DNA of 64,000 bases, from the NCBI GenBank assembly GCA_025450195.1, contig JANWHW010000021.1, positions 19,604 to 83,603 on the forward strand. The letters run 5' to 3'. The notes below the pieces were generated by a model, which had not been told where the DNA came from, did no database searches, and saw nothing but the letters and a program-made list of their open reading frames with translations. Source of the stretch: Solirubrobacterales bacterium. GTDB taxonomy: Bacteria > Actinomycetota > Thermoleophilia > Solirubrobacterales > 70-9. This document shows, in pieces, positions 43,544-52,999 of the stretch (position 1 is the stretch's first letter; each line of letters opens with the position of its first letter). Both the position numbers and the translations under genes were made by a program.

Positions 43544-44065
43544 ATCTCTTGTCTCCTTCTTCGTGCCGATCGGGCTCAGGGACGGCGCGATGGCCGCCCC
43601 TCCTCACCGCCGGGGGCTCGCAACCTGCGATGCCGCCGAGGGGAGTGGGCGTTCCGACGATCTGGCTATCTGTGACCACTATCACCGGAATCCGTCAAAA
43701 GATGCGAGGGAACGCCCCCGGATATCTGTTTAGTTAGGAACGGTGGAGGATTTGGGGTGCTTTTGGAGGGATTTGCACCGATTGCACAGGGTCCGTGCGA
43801 GGGCTAATGCCTGCACCCGGCCCCTTTTCGCTCCGCTCGGACCTGAGCTTGGAGCCGCCGCCGGGGCTGTGGTGGCCGACATTTGCAACCCCGGCGGCGG
43901 CTCGAAGCCCGGCTCTCCGGGGCGGCGGGGGCGACTGATTCCGCCGGTTCGAGAGGTACGCTTCTAGAAGAAGCGAGTCGTGAGGTTCAGCGATTCGAGC
44001 TGTGGAGCCAGATTCGGAACGGGTTTAGAACCACTCCCGATTTCTTGGCTCTGCAAAGGGGAACC
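43544..44065. other. Right end of the ICE, no gene
   Basis: 522 nt. It holds the ICE motif (43693-43725) and, from 44005, the arm-like repeats next to the attachment site. A 74-codon frame at 43743-43967 has no ribosome site and no protein-like composition. Confidence 0.6.
43693..43725 (-). promoter_or_regulatory. ICE bipartite motif, copy before the secreted protein gene
   Basis: On the minus strand: CCGGGGGCG (43721-43713), 14 nt, TTGACG (43698-43693). Exact match in both halves. It would give a leader of roughly 140 nt for the 754-aa protein gene. Confidence 0.65.
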
Positions 44066-44094
44066 GGATGGGCACGGCTGGTTTCGAACCAGCG
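44066..44094 (-). repeat. attachment site inside the intact tRNA-Val (right end of the ICE)
   Basis: 29 nt covering the T-arm and 3' acceptor strand of tRNA-Val. It reads CGTGCCC where both displaced copies read CGCGCCC, and has one T-loop difference, so this 3' end came from the ICE. Confidence 0.85.
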
Positions 44095-44140
44095 ACCTCT
44101 CCCGTGTGAGGGGAGCGCTCTCCCACTGAGCTACGCGCCC
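44069..44140 (-). tRNA. tRNA-Val (anticodon CAC)
   Basis: 72 nt, full cloverleaf: acceptor GGGCGCG/CGTGCCC (one G-T pair), D-stem GCTC/GAGC, anticodon stem CTCCC/GGGAG with loop CTCACAC, T-stem GCTGG/CCAGC with TTCGAAA loop, discriminator A. CCA is not encoded. The 3' part was supplied by the integrated ICE. Confidence 0.95.
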
Positions 44141-44271
44141 GGGACGGCTGGATTCTACGACGCCTGAACCTCGTGCATCTGTCCAGGTTTCGTCCGGGCT
44201 CGCTGGGGGCTGGGTAGTAGGCCCGCTGCCCGCAGGGTCTTGGCGCGGGGAGCGATCGAAAGGAACAACTG

Positions 44272-45276
44272 ATGCGAACCACGAGAGGACGACTGGGTTT
44301 TGCGCCGGCCGTTTGCTGTGTCGCGGTCGCGGCTGTCTGCTTGGTCGCTGGTCCCGCTCAGGCTGCGAGCAGCGTGTATCCGGCCACGGGTGGGACATTT
44401 ACCGGCGGCCCCCAAGGGTGGGAAGTGACCGAAGCAAGCTGCAACGCGGGACCGTTGTGCACCGCCTCGGGCGGCTATGACGGGACGGCGGGAAATCCAC
44501 CGGGCTCGTTCGCAGCAAACACGACGATCGCACTCAACTTGGGGACGCTGTTCAAATCGACGGTGGTCTTGCGCTCACCCGACTTCACGGTTACCAGCGC
44601 CGGTGACGGGACGTTGCACCTGGACCGGCAATTTGCCGCCGGATCGCTGATCGACCTGGCGCCCCAACTGACCTACAGCGTCGTCCTGCTCGACCGGACT
44701 GCCGGGAGCAAATCGGAACCCCTTACCGAGACCCTGGCCAACAACCCGGCCTTCATCGGAAAGGACCACGCGGTCACCCTCAAGCAGGGCCACCGCTACG
44801 CGATCTCGATCACGGCCGAAACCAGTTCGACGGTTGTGGGGTCCAGCCTCCTCTCCGGAGCCACGAGCGCCCGCTTCGACAACGTCGCAGTGACGGTCGA
44901 ATCTTCCGGCAATGGCGGCGGAGCCGGCAGCCTTACCAACAGTCAGCTCACCTCCCTGATCCAGGCCGGCGGCCTGATCGGTCCGGCCATCCACAAAGGC
45001 AACAAGGTCACGGTCAAGGCCAAGTGCCCGGCCAAGGTCGGCCGCGCTTGTCGCATCTCCCTGCAGGGGATGTTGAGCAAGAGGAAGGCGGCGACCACCA
45101 AGCGCAATGCCAAGGTGGCGCAAGGCAAGACGCGCAAGTTTGTACTGAAGGTGAAGCCGAAGGCGCGCAAGAGGGTGGCGAAAGCCAAGCGCCTGCTGTT
45201 CAAGGAGACGGTCAAAGCCGGCAAGGCCAGGGCGACCGTCTACAGGCGCCTGAAGCTGGTCCACAAGGATCGCTAG
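44272..45276 (+). CDS. Secreted protein with Lys-rich C-terminal domain
   Basis: 334 aa. Signal peptide ending near AQAA (residue 33), a strand-rich central region, then a very Lys/Arg-rich part (about residues 240-330) with AKCPAKVGRACRISLQG, a module frequent at the C-termini of Thermoleophilia surface proteins. AAGGAA precedes the ATG. Function unknown. Confidence 0.75.
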   Translation: MRTTRGRLGFAPAVCCVAVAAVCLVAGPAQAASSVYPATGGTFTGGPQGWEVTEASCNAGPLCTASGGYDGTAGNPPGSFAANTTIALNLGTLFKSTVVLRSPDFTVTSAGDGTLHLDRQFAAGSLIDLAPQLTYSVVLLDRTAGSKSEPLTETLANNPAFIGKDHAVTLKQGHRYAISITAETSSTVVGSSLLSGATSARFDNVAVTVESSGNGGGAGSLTNSQLTSLIQAGGLIGPAIHKGNKVTVKAKCPAKVGRACRISLQGMLSKRKAATTKRNAKVAQGKTRKFVLKVKPKARKRVAKAKRLLFKETVKAGKARATVYRRLKLVHKDR

Positions 45277-46469
45277 GCGGCGACCGCTGCAGGCGCTACC
45301 CCGTCGGCCTCGCTCCGCTTGCGCAGGGCGAGGCCGACAAAGGGGAAAACCAGCGTCGAGAGCATCGCCGCACCGACCAACCCTGCAGCGGTCGAGGTTT
45401 TCATGTGCCCGGTCTCGGTCGCGATCGTCGTGATCGCGACCACGAGGGGAAGCTCGGTGGCTGAGTAGAAGGCCAGCGCGGCACGGTCGCGGGTGTTGAG
45501 CACGCCGCGGTAGAGCAGCATTGCCGGCGTTCCGCGCACGACCAGGAAGAGCCCGAAGAACATCACCAGCTTCAGCATCGCCCCAACCGAGCCGAGCGCG
45601 GCGAGGTCGAACTCGATCCCGCTGGTAATGAAGAAGAACGGCACGAAGAAGCCGAAGCCAACCGCGGTCAGCTTCGACTCGAACACCTGCAGCTCTTGCC
45701 CTTTCAGCGCCAGCCGGGTGATCATCCCGGCGACAAAGCCGCCAAGCAGGACGTCGAGGCCGAGCGTGCCGGCGAGCAGGACGAGACCGAAGACGAGCAC
45801 GACGGTGATCCGCACGGCGAGCTGGCTGCTCGACTCGAAGGTCCGCTCCAGCGCCGGCCAGCCGCGCCAGGCATAGCGCACCGAGCCCAGTGCCAGGAAC
45901 AGCGCCAGGGCGACAAAGGCGAGCAGGATCGCCGCCTCGTGCAGCGGGTTGGCGGTGGAGAGGACCAGGGTGACCAGCAGGATTGGGCCGAACTCGCCAG
46001 CTCCGCCGGCCGCCAGCAGATAGGTCCCGAAGCGGGTCTTCAGTTCCCCGCTGTCGCGCAGGATCGGGATCAGCGTGCCGATCGCCGTCGTCGCCATCGC
46101 CGAGCCGGTGTAGAGGAAGGAGACAACGACACCCGCCGCCGCCAAGGCGCCACCGATCCCGTAGGCAAGCGCTACCGAGAGCAGCCAGCCCAAGGCCCCG
46201 AGCTTCATCGGCTTGCCCTTGATCCGCTCGAAGTCGATCTCGTAGCCGGCGAAAAAGAAGAGCATGCCGAGACCGAGGTTGGAGAAGAAGTTGACGAAGT
46301 CGTCGGTGTGGGCGAGACCGAGGATTTCCGGCCCGATCACGATCCCGAGCATCAGCTCGAGGACGACCACCGGCGGCGCGTATTTCTTCGGCACCGCGGC
46401 GACTGTCACCGAGGCGACTGCCGCGACAACGACAATGGCGAAGAAGGAGTCCGTGTCGACCGTGATCAC
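45273..46469 (-). CDS. Cation:proton antiporter, CPA2/KefB-like
   Basis: 398 aa, about twelve membrane segments with the Na_H_Exchanger pattern: VLELMLGIVIGPEILG near residue 35, LGMLFFFAGYEIDF, and the half-helix FYSATELPLVVAIT. No C-terminal TrkA-N domain. It exchanges K or Na for protons. Stop overlaps the convergent secreted-protein gene by 4 nt. Confidence 0.88.
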   Translation of the reverse strand: MITVDTDSFFAIVVVAAVASVTVAAVPKKYAPPVVVLELMLGIVIGPEILGLAHTDDFVNFFSNLGLGMLFFFAGYEIDFERIKGKPMKLGALGWLLSVALAYGIGGALAAAGVVVSFLYTGSAMATTAIGTLIPILRDSGELKTRFGTYLLAAGGAGEFGPILLVTLVLSTANPLHEAAILLAFVALALFLALGSVRYAWRGWPALERTFESSSQLAVRITVVLVFGLVLLAGTLGLDVLLGGFVAGMITRLALKGQELQVFESKLTAVGFGFFVPFFFITSGIEFDLAALGSVGAMLKLVMFFGLFLVVRGTPAMLLYRGVLNTRDRAALAFYSATELPLVVAITTIATETGHMKTSTAAGLVGAAMLSTLVFPFVGLALRKRSEADGVAPAAVAA

Positions 46470-46625
46470 GAGCCGCTCGATCCTATGGGCGGGGCGGTAG
46501 GATCACCAGTGGACCGTGCTAGGCGGGGAATCAGCGGTGCCCTGTAACCCGCAATCCGCTCTAGCGGGGCCGAATCCCGTTCTGAGGGGCTGGCCTTCGG
46601 GGTCGGTGCGCCGCAGGCGGCGTTG

Positions 46626-46725
46626 ACGGCCGGGTCCTACGCGACGTAGGCACGTGAACCAGGTCAGGTCCGGAAGGAAGCAGCCTTAAGCGGATGCCGC
46701 GGGTGCCGTAGGAGAGCCCGGCTCG
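46626..46725 (+). ncRNA. ffs: Signal recognition particle RNA, small bacterial type
   Basis: The conserved apical part GGTCAGGTCCGGAAGGAAGC is present, flanked by pairing arms GCCGGG/CCCGGC and TCCTACG/CGTAGGA, for about 98 nt in all. It binds Ffh for cotranslational membrane targeting. ffs close to dnaX and recR is a common bacterial arrangement; here other genes lie between. Confidence 0.92.
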
Positions 46726-46834
46726 AGCCAAGCGCGACGGACACGCTCGGAGACCTTGCTTCGAAGGCGGGTGCACGGTCCACTTAGTACCCCCCCTGGA
46801 TTGGGAGCGGTGGGGTTGCCCCCTAAGCTGGCGA

Positions 46835-47824
46835 TCAGACGCCAGCTGTCAGCCCGGAGGCGAGGCGCTCGGCGAGCCAGAGGTCGGCCATCCAATCGGA
46901 CTGTTCGCCGCCTTTGCGGGTGATGACGATCCCTTCGGGCCCGCCCTCGACGCTGACTTTTTTCCAACGGGTGGAGTTCGGCACGGAAGCGAGCACATCG
47001 GCAATTGCGGTGGGTGCCCCCTCGGCCGGGCGGACTCGTCCGTCCCTCGCTTTGGCCTTGAACTCGGGGGCGCCGCTGCGGACCGTGACCTCGCTGGCGC
47101 CGGTCTTCGACTCGCCTCCGAGGCGCACCGAGACGGGATGCCCGTGGCGCTCGCCGTCCAGCACCAGCGCGCCGTGGATCTTCGGCCCCACCCGTCCCGT
47201 CACGGCGTCGCGCGTCTCGATGCTGACCTTTGGCCGCTCGGTGACCTCGAGGCCGAGCGGCGCCATCGCGGTGCCGACTTGGTCATATCCACTGTCGAGG
47301 TCGCCACCGGGGGCGAGTGCGCGAATGCTGCCGTAGATCGCGGCAAGCACAATCAGCGGCCCGCCGATCAACAGCGGGACGAAGCTTTCGAAGATGTAGA
47401 TCGGTGGGACGGTGAGGAAGATCAGCAGGGTGACCACCATCCCGAGTTTCTGGCTGCGACGTCCCGAGTCCCACATCTGACTTCGTGCCTTCAGCGCCTC
47501 GGAGTCGATCGGCCGGATCGCCATCGCGGTCCACAGCTCGGGCTCGCTCATCGTCATCGGGTTCTCGATTGCCTGGCCCCCTTCCGCGACGGCACGCTCG
47601 CTTCCCTTTACATTCTCTCCCGCCACCCGCTCCAAGTCGCTGCGCTGCAGGGCGAAGAGGATCACGAAGAAGACCGCGAGCACGCCGAAGATCAAGCCAA
47701 GCGCCAGCTTCGGGTTGGGATCGTTGCTGCCCATGGTCAGCCCGATCACCGCGACGAGGATCATCACGACGATGACGCCGATCAACCCGAACCGCGACGA
47801 GCGCTTGAAGCCCCCGGAAAACAT
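46835..47824 (-). CDS. Membrane protein of unknown function
   Basis: 329 aa. Two hydrophobic segments near the start (about 13-32 and 40-60), a pair in the middle (about 127-167), then a soluble domain with ETRDAVTGRVGPKIHGALV and a Trp-containing end. No family recognised. ATG 47824. Confidence 0.65.
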   Translation of the reverse strand: MFSGGFKRSSRFGLIGVIVVMILVAVIGLTMGSNDPNPKLALGLIFGVLAVFFVILFALQRSDLERVAGENVKGSERAVAEGGQAIENPMTMSEPELWTAMAIRPIDSEALKARSQMWDSGRRSQKLGMVVTLLIFLTVPPIYIFESFVPLLIGGPLIVLAAIYGSIRALAPGGDLDSGYDQVGTAMAPLGLEVTERPKVSIETRDAVTGRVGPKIHGALVLDGERHGHPVSVRLGGESKTGASEVTVRSGAPEFKAKARDGRVRPAEGAPTAIADVLASVPNSTRWKKVSVEGGPEGIVITRKGGEQSDWMADLWLAERLASGLTAGV

Positions 47825-47900
47825 GGCGCCAGGCTACCTTCCCACCCGTTGATGGGCCAGAAACCGAAATATGGACCGGTTTTCGGCCCGTCGACTAGGA

Positions 47901-48689
47901 CTAGTCGATCAAGCGCTTTGCCATGCGGCTGACGGCGACGCGCCACATCGCGAAGGCGAAGGCGACGAGGAAGGCGAAGCGGGCGATGTCGACGGGCTCG
48001 AAGCCGAAGGCGCCGCCGCGGACGAGTTCGACCAGCTGGTGCAGCGGGTTGGCCTGCGCCACGATCTGGAAGCCCTCGGGCAGGCCGTCGATCGGGAAGA
48101 AGGTTCCGGCGACGAGGAAGAGCGGGGTGATGAAGAGTGCCGTCACGTAGTTGAACTGGTCGATCTTGGCGACGGTTGCTGCCATCGCGACCCCGAAGCC
48201 GGCGAAGCCGAGTGCGGTGACGAAGCAGAAGAGGGGCACGAGCAGCATGCCGGGGGCGGGGTCGAGCCCAAAGCCGATCGTCACCAGCAATGGGAAGCAG
48301 CCATAGAAGCCGGAGCGGATCGCGATCCAGAGCATCTCGGCGCTGACCAGCTCCTCGATGTCGACCGGCGCGGCGAGGATTGCTTCATAGGTGTTCTGGA
48401 AGCGGTGCTTGACGAAGGTGCCGAACATCGAGGGTAGGGCGCTGGAGAAGATCACCGCGGTCGCCACCATCCCGGTGCCGACGAACTCGATGTAGGGGAT
48501 GCCGGCGACTTCGTCGACGAGCGTCGCGCCGAGGCCGAGCCCGAAGGCGAGCAGGTAGACGATCGGTTCGAGCACGCTGGAGAAGGTCGTTCCCTTCCAG
48601 TAGGTGCGGAAGTTGGCGACCTCGCGGCTCATCACCCCTTTGATCGCTGCCGGTTCGAGCCGTCGCATCGTCTTGGCTTCTGCGCTCAC
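47901..48689 (-). CDS. ABC-2 type exporter permease
   Basis: 262 aa, six membrane segments, with the ABC-2 pattern SSVLEPIVYLLAFGLGLG and FFPIDGLPEGFQIVAQANPLHQLVELVRG, as in NodJ/DrrB-type permeases. GTG 48689 follows GAGG closely; a longer frame to 48809 would overlap the ATPase gene. It works with the upstream ATPase to export a lipid, polysaccharide or drug. Confidence 0.88.
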   Translation of the reverse strand: MSAEAKTMRRLEPAAIKGVMSREVANFRTYWKGTTFSSVLEPIVYLLAFGLGLGATLVDEVAGIPYIEFVGTGMVATAVIFSSALPSMFGTFVKHRFQNTYEAILAAPVDIEELVSAEMLWIAIRSGFYGCFPLLVTIGFGLDPAPGMLLVPLFCFVTALGFAGFGVAMAATVAKIDQFNYVTALFITPLFLVAGTFFPIDGLPEGFQIVAQANPLHQLVELVRGGAFGFEPVDIARFAFLVAFAFAMWRVAVSRMAKRLID

Positions 48690-48753
48690 CACAAATCCTC
48701 GCGCTTCGCTCGCGGCGCGAAGAAACAGATTGCGACGCTTGTTCGCTCCGCGC

Positions 48754-49644
<891 letters not shown>

Positions 49645-49702
49645 GCCCCTGATGCTTGCACGGCGGCAACCTCGGCAGCGGGGTGGATGAGAGACTGCGG
49701 CC

Positions 49703-50482
49703 GTGCTGGACGAGCGGTGGATCAGGGCGCTGCACGTGGAGACGATGCGGGAGGCCGAACTCGACGCGGAGCACGAGTCCCACGTCCTCTTTCAGGCGTC
49801 GACAATCGGGGCTCTGCTCGAGGGCGCCTACGACGGCGATCTCAGCTTTGCCGAGCTGGCCGAGCACGGGGACCTTGGGCTCGGCACGCTGAATGGCCTC
49901 GATGGCGAGATGATCGCGATCGACGGCCGCTTCTACCGCGCCGACGTCGACGGGGTGGCCGGTGAGGTGGGCCCTGAGGCCAAGACGCCGTTTGCGGTGG
50001 TGACACGGTTTGAACCGACGATCGAGAGCGACATCGGCGAGCCGCTTGAGCACCAAGAGCTGCTGGCGCAACTCGACAAACTGATCCCCACGGGCGCTGC
50101 GTCGTGCGCGATTCGCCTCGATGGCCGCTTCGATTTTGTCCGCGCCCGCTCAGTACCACGCCAGACTCCGCCGTACCGCCCGCTTACCGAGGTGGTGGGC
50201 GAACAGCACGTCTTCGAGCTGACCGACGTTGCCGGGACGATGCTCGGCTTCCGCTTCCCCGATTACGTCGAGGGCATCGAGGTCAGCGGCTACCACCTCC
50301 ACTTCATTACCGATGACCGCACCCGCGGTGGCCACGTGCTCGACTCCAGGGCGGCACAGTTGCGCGTTCGCCTCGACCCTTCCAACGACCTCCACATCGA
50401 GCTGCCACCAGAAGTCGACCTGAGGGACACCGCCGTCGCGGCCGCGACCCACGCCGCCATCGAGCGGGTCGAGCGCGGTTAG
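49703..50482 (+). CDS. budA: Alpha-acetolactate decarboxylase
   Basis: 259 aa. FQASTIGALLEGAYDGD, GLGTLNGLDGEM and GYHLHF (near residue 197) with GGHVLD (near 211) match the family, the His residues being zinc ligands. It converts acetolactate to acetoin. The partner synthase is not in this window. GTG start. Confidence 0.9.
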   Translation: MLDERWIRALHVETMREAELDAEHESHVLFQASTIGALLEGAYDGDLSFAELAEHGDLGLGTLNGLDGEMIAIDGRFYRADVDGVAGEVGPEAKTPFAVVTRFEPTIESDIGEPLEHQELLAQLDKLIPTGAASCAIRLDGRFDFVRARSVPRQTPPYRPLTEVVGEQHVFELTDVAGTMLGFRFPDYVEGIEVSGYHLHFITDDRTRGGHVLDSRAAQLRVRLDPSNDLHIELPPEVDLRDTAVAAATHAAIERVERG

Positions 50483-51414
50483 TCGCAGCTCTCGATCAGC
50501 GCCTCGTATCGGTCCTCGTCATAGGTGAGGCGGACCGTGCCCTTGGGGCCGAGGCGGTGAAAGGTCTCGAGGACACAGTGGAAGCCGGCTGAGTCGAGGC
50601 CGTAGCGGTCACTCAGCTCGCGTCGCTGGTATGCGTTGAGCGCTCCCGGGTCACACTCGAGTAAGACCTCGGCGTAGGCCTGAATGTCGAGCTCCATCCG
50701 GACGAGCTCCGCGTCCGTCGCCGCGCGGAATCTTCGTTCGGCGCACCCGATCATCCGCAGGGGGAGTTCGAACTCCGGTTCCGCCACTCCCTCTACCAGG
50801 CTGCGTTCGACGCCCTCTCTGTCGCAGGCGACGGTGATCGCGACGAACGTCTCCGAGGCACCGATCAGCAGGGCGCGTTCGATTGCGCCGTCCGAGAGCC
50901 GGCGTTCCCTCCCAATTGCGCAGTGCGCGGCTCGTGTTGGCGAGCCGAACTCGAGGAAGCTCCTGCCGTAGGCCCGGCGGAAGCGCTCGCGGTCGAAGTG
51001 GAGGAAGGAGATGAGCTTGTCGAGCTTCCAGTGCCCGTCCTCCTTGGCAAATCCCAGCCTTACCGTCGATCCGTCGAGGGACCCGCCGGAGTGGGTAGCC
51101 AGAGCGGTGGCGCGCTCGTCGTGGATATCGACCGCGCGCACCGCCACCGACCGCGCCCCGCCCTCGCTGGCCTGCGATTCGCAGATGTCGTCCGCGAACG
51201 GTTCTTCCTCGCCGCTGACCTGCTCCAGGTAGCGCTTGGTCCTGAGCCGCTCGCAGTAGGAGGGGTCGGTGCTGGTCGCGGCGACTTCGATCGTCCGCTG
51301 GATCTTGGACTCGTCGCTTGGAGCGTTGAAGTGGCGAACGACGCGAACTGCCAAGCCGACGACGAACAGCACTAGGACCAGAGCCCCTATGCCCATCAAG
51401 ATGCGCTTGAACAC
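50479..51414 (-). CDS. Membrane-anchored hypothetical protein
   Basis: 311 aa with one N-terminal segment (residues 5-27) and an extracytoplasmic part. The pattern ATSTDPSYCERLRTKRYLEQ ... VRLGFAKEDGHWKLDKLISF is like NTF2-type lumenal domains of actinobacterial anchored proteins. Four or more Cys could form disulfides. The stop overlaps the convergent budA-like gene by 4 nt. Confidence 0.65.
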   Translation of the reverse strand: MFKRILMGIGALVLVLFVVGLAVRVVRHFNAPSDESKIQRTIEVAATSTDPSYCERLRTKRYLEQVSGEEEPFADDICESQASEGGARSVAVRAVDIHDERATALATHSGGSLDGSTVRLGFAKEDGHWKLDKLISFLHFDRERFRRAYGRSFLEFGSPTRAAHCAIGRERRLSDGAIERALLIGASETFVAITVACDREGVERSLVEGVAEPEFELPLRMIGCAERRFRAATDAELVRMELDIQAYAEVLLECDPGALNAYQRRELSDRYGLDSAGFHCVLETFHRLGPKGTVRLTYDEDRYEALIESCD

Positions 51415-51434
51415 GCATCACTCATCGGCCGATC

Positions 51435-52955
51435 TCAGCAGCGCCTATAGAGGACCCAGGAGTTGTTGGTGGCGACCTGGCGGAAACCAGGGGGGACGGA
51501 GACCTCGAAGCGAGCGGGGTCGTTGGGATCGAGGATGAAGTTGTGGATGACGAACTCGCTTGCGGGCTCGAGGAAGTAACCACGGCTGGGCTGGCGCTGC
51601 TCAGATGAGCTGACCACCTGTGACGGCCTGATGTCGAGCAGGAAAGCGAGGCGGGGGACGGCGCGGTGGTTGGGCACGGAGATTGGGCCGCAGAGGGGCT
51701 CAAAGGCGCCGGAGTCGGCGAGCGCCGTCAGGTCGGACTCGATCTCGCTCTGGTTGGTGAGGTCGGTGTCGACCTTGTGCAGAAGGTCGTACTGGTTCGG
51801 CCCCCAGGCCAGGGACATCGCGAGGACGACGCCGGCGAAGACCTGCCAGGCGCGACGCCAGGGATGGTCGTGCTCCAGCAGCCGCCAGCCGAGCAGGGCG
51901 AGGGCGGCGAAGACAGCCAGCATCGCCGCCGCCAGCATCGTGTACCGGGGGATGATCGCGAGGCCGCCGCAGGCGAGGATCGCGAACCCCGCGAGGGCGA
52001 GGGCTCCCGCCGCGACGCCGATCGTGCTGCGCCGGCGCAGGAAGGCGAGGCCGAGTACGACCCCGCCGGCCGCACCAACCATTCCCGGCCACTGCAGGAT
52101 CTCGCCGAGCCGTCGTGGCCCGTAGAGGATGAGATCGACCGGCCCCGTCTGACGTTCGAGCGTCTCCACCGTGTCGCGCGTCCCTGTGAACGAGTAGGTG
52201 GGACTGCCGGCGGTGATCCAGTCGAAGATCCCCCAGCCCAGCGGCGCCGCGAGTGCGAGCGCCATGAGCCCAGCCATCTCATGTGGCGAGCGATCACCGC
52301 GCCAGCACAGCTCCCACCCACGAATCTGCACCAGGCGTCGCATAGCGACGCTAGCTGCAGATTCGTCTTGCAAGGACCCGGCATCGCTCTTTCTAAGGGC
52401 GAGGGCCAGGTAGGCGAGGTAGGCGACGGAGAAGAGCCAGGCCTCGGGTCGCAGCAGGCCGGCAAGCGCCAGTAGGGCGAGGACCGGCCAGCCGGCCCGC
52501 GACCGTTTCGTCTCGAGTACCAGCGCGCCGAGGACGAGCGCGATGTAGGGCAGGTCGACGTAGGCGCGCAGGCCATTGGAGAGGTAGGGCGCGCGGGTGA
52601 GGACGATCAGTGCCGCGACCGCGCCGATCGGCCGGTCGAACCAGAGCGAGCCGAGCCGGTAGACGAGATAGCCGACCAGGCCCAGGGAGACGTAGGCGAT
52701 GACCATCGTCGCGTCGATCGCGCCGTCGCCCAACGGGGTCGTCACCAAGCCGAAGAGCTCGGCGAGTGGGTGCGGGGTTGGGGGCAGCGCGGCACCCATG
52801 TCGGGGCTCATTCCGTGCGCGAGTTCGCGCCCCCAGACCAGCGCGTAGATCGTGTCGTAGTTGGGGAAACCGACCGGGAAGAGCAGCAGCAGGAGCCCCG
52901 CGACGGCGGCGATCCAGGCGGCCGGCGTCAGCCAGCTGCGGGTCCAGGTTGGCAT
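51435..52955 (-). CDS. GT-C-type membrane glycosyltransferase-like protein
   Basis: 506 aa, about ten membrane segments, with a first loop containing DMGAALPPTPHPLAELFG and a C-terminal soluble tail. It resembles the GT39/ArnT-like polyprenol-dependent mannosyltransferases by topology. The substrate is unknown, and a non-enzymatic membrane protein is possible. Confidence 0.65.
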   Translation of the reverse strand: MPTWTRSWLTPAAWIAAVAGLLLLLFPVGFPNYDTIYALVWGRELAHGMSPDMGAALPPTPHPLAELFGLVTTPLGDGAIDATMVIAYVSLGLVGYLVYRLGSLWFDRPIGAVAALIVLTRAPYLSNGLRAYVDLPYIALVLGALVLETKRSRAGWPVLALLALAGLLRPEAWLFSVAYLAYLALALRKSDAGSLQDESAASVAMRRLVQIRGWELCWRGDRSPHEMAGLMALALAAPLGWGIFDWITAGSPTYSFTGTRDTVETLERQTGPVDLILYGPRRLGEILQWPGMVGAAGGVVLGLAFLRRRSTIGVAAGALALAGFAILACGGLAIIPRYTMLAAAMLAVFAALALLGWRLLEHDHPWRRAWQVFAGVVLAMSLAWGPNQYDLLHKVDTDLTNQSEIESDLTALADSGAFEPLCGPISVPNHRAVPRLAFLLDIRPSQVVSSSEQRQPSRGYFLEPASEFVIHNFILDPNDPARFEVSVPPGFRQVATNNSWVLYRRC

Positions 52956-52999
52956 CGGCGCAACCTACAGGCGGGCGCCGCTGAACCGGCCTGGAGCCC

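Larger units (their letters stand above)
14482..44094. mobile_element. Integrative conjugative element (ICE), about 29.6 kb, in tRNA-Val(CAC)
   Basis: Boundaries are the tRNA 3'-end repeats at 14482-14510 and 44066-44094. The integrase is 172 nt inside the left end. A full conjugation set is present: MobF relaxase, VirD4, split VirB4, VirB6, VirB8-like, pilin-like and VirB1-like proteins. Cargo includes metal-type transporters with an ArsR regulator, a PIN/AbrB pair and secreted proteins. No excisionase is recognised; one of the three XRE proteins may serve. Confidence 0.9.

Noticed and set aside
43743..43967. A 74-codon frame at the ICE right end
   Set aside because: No ribosome site, odd composition, and it overlaps the arm-like region of the attachment site.
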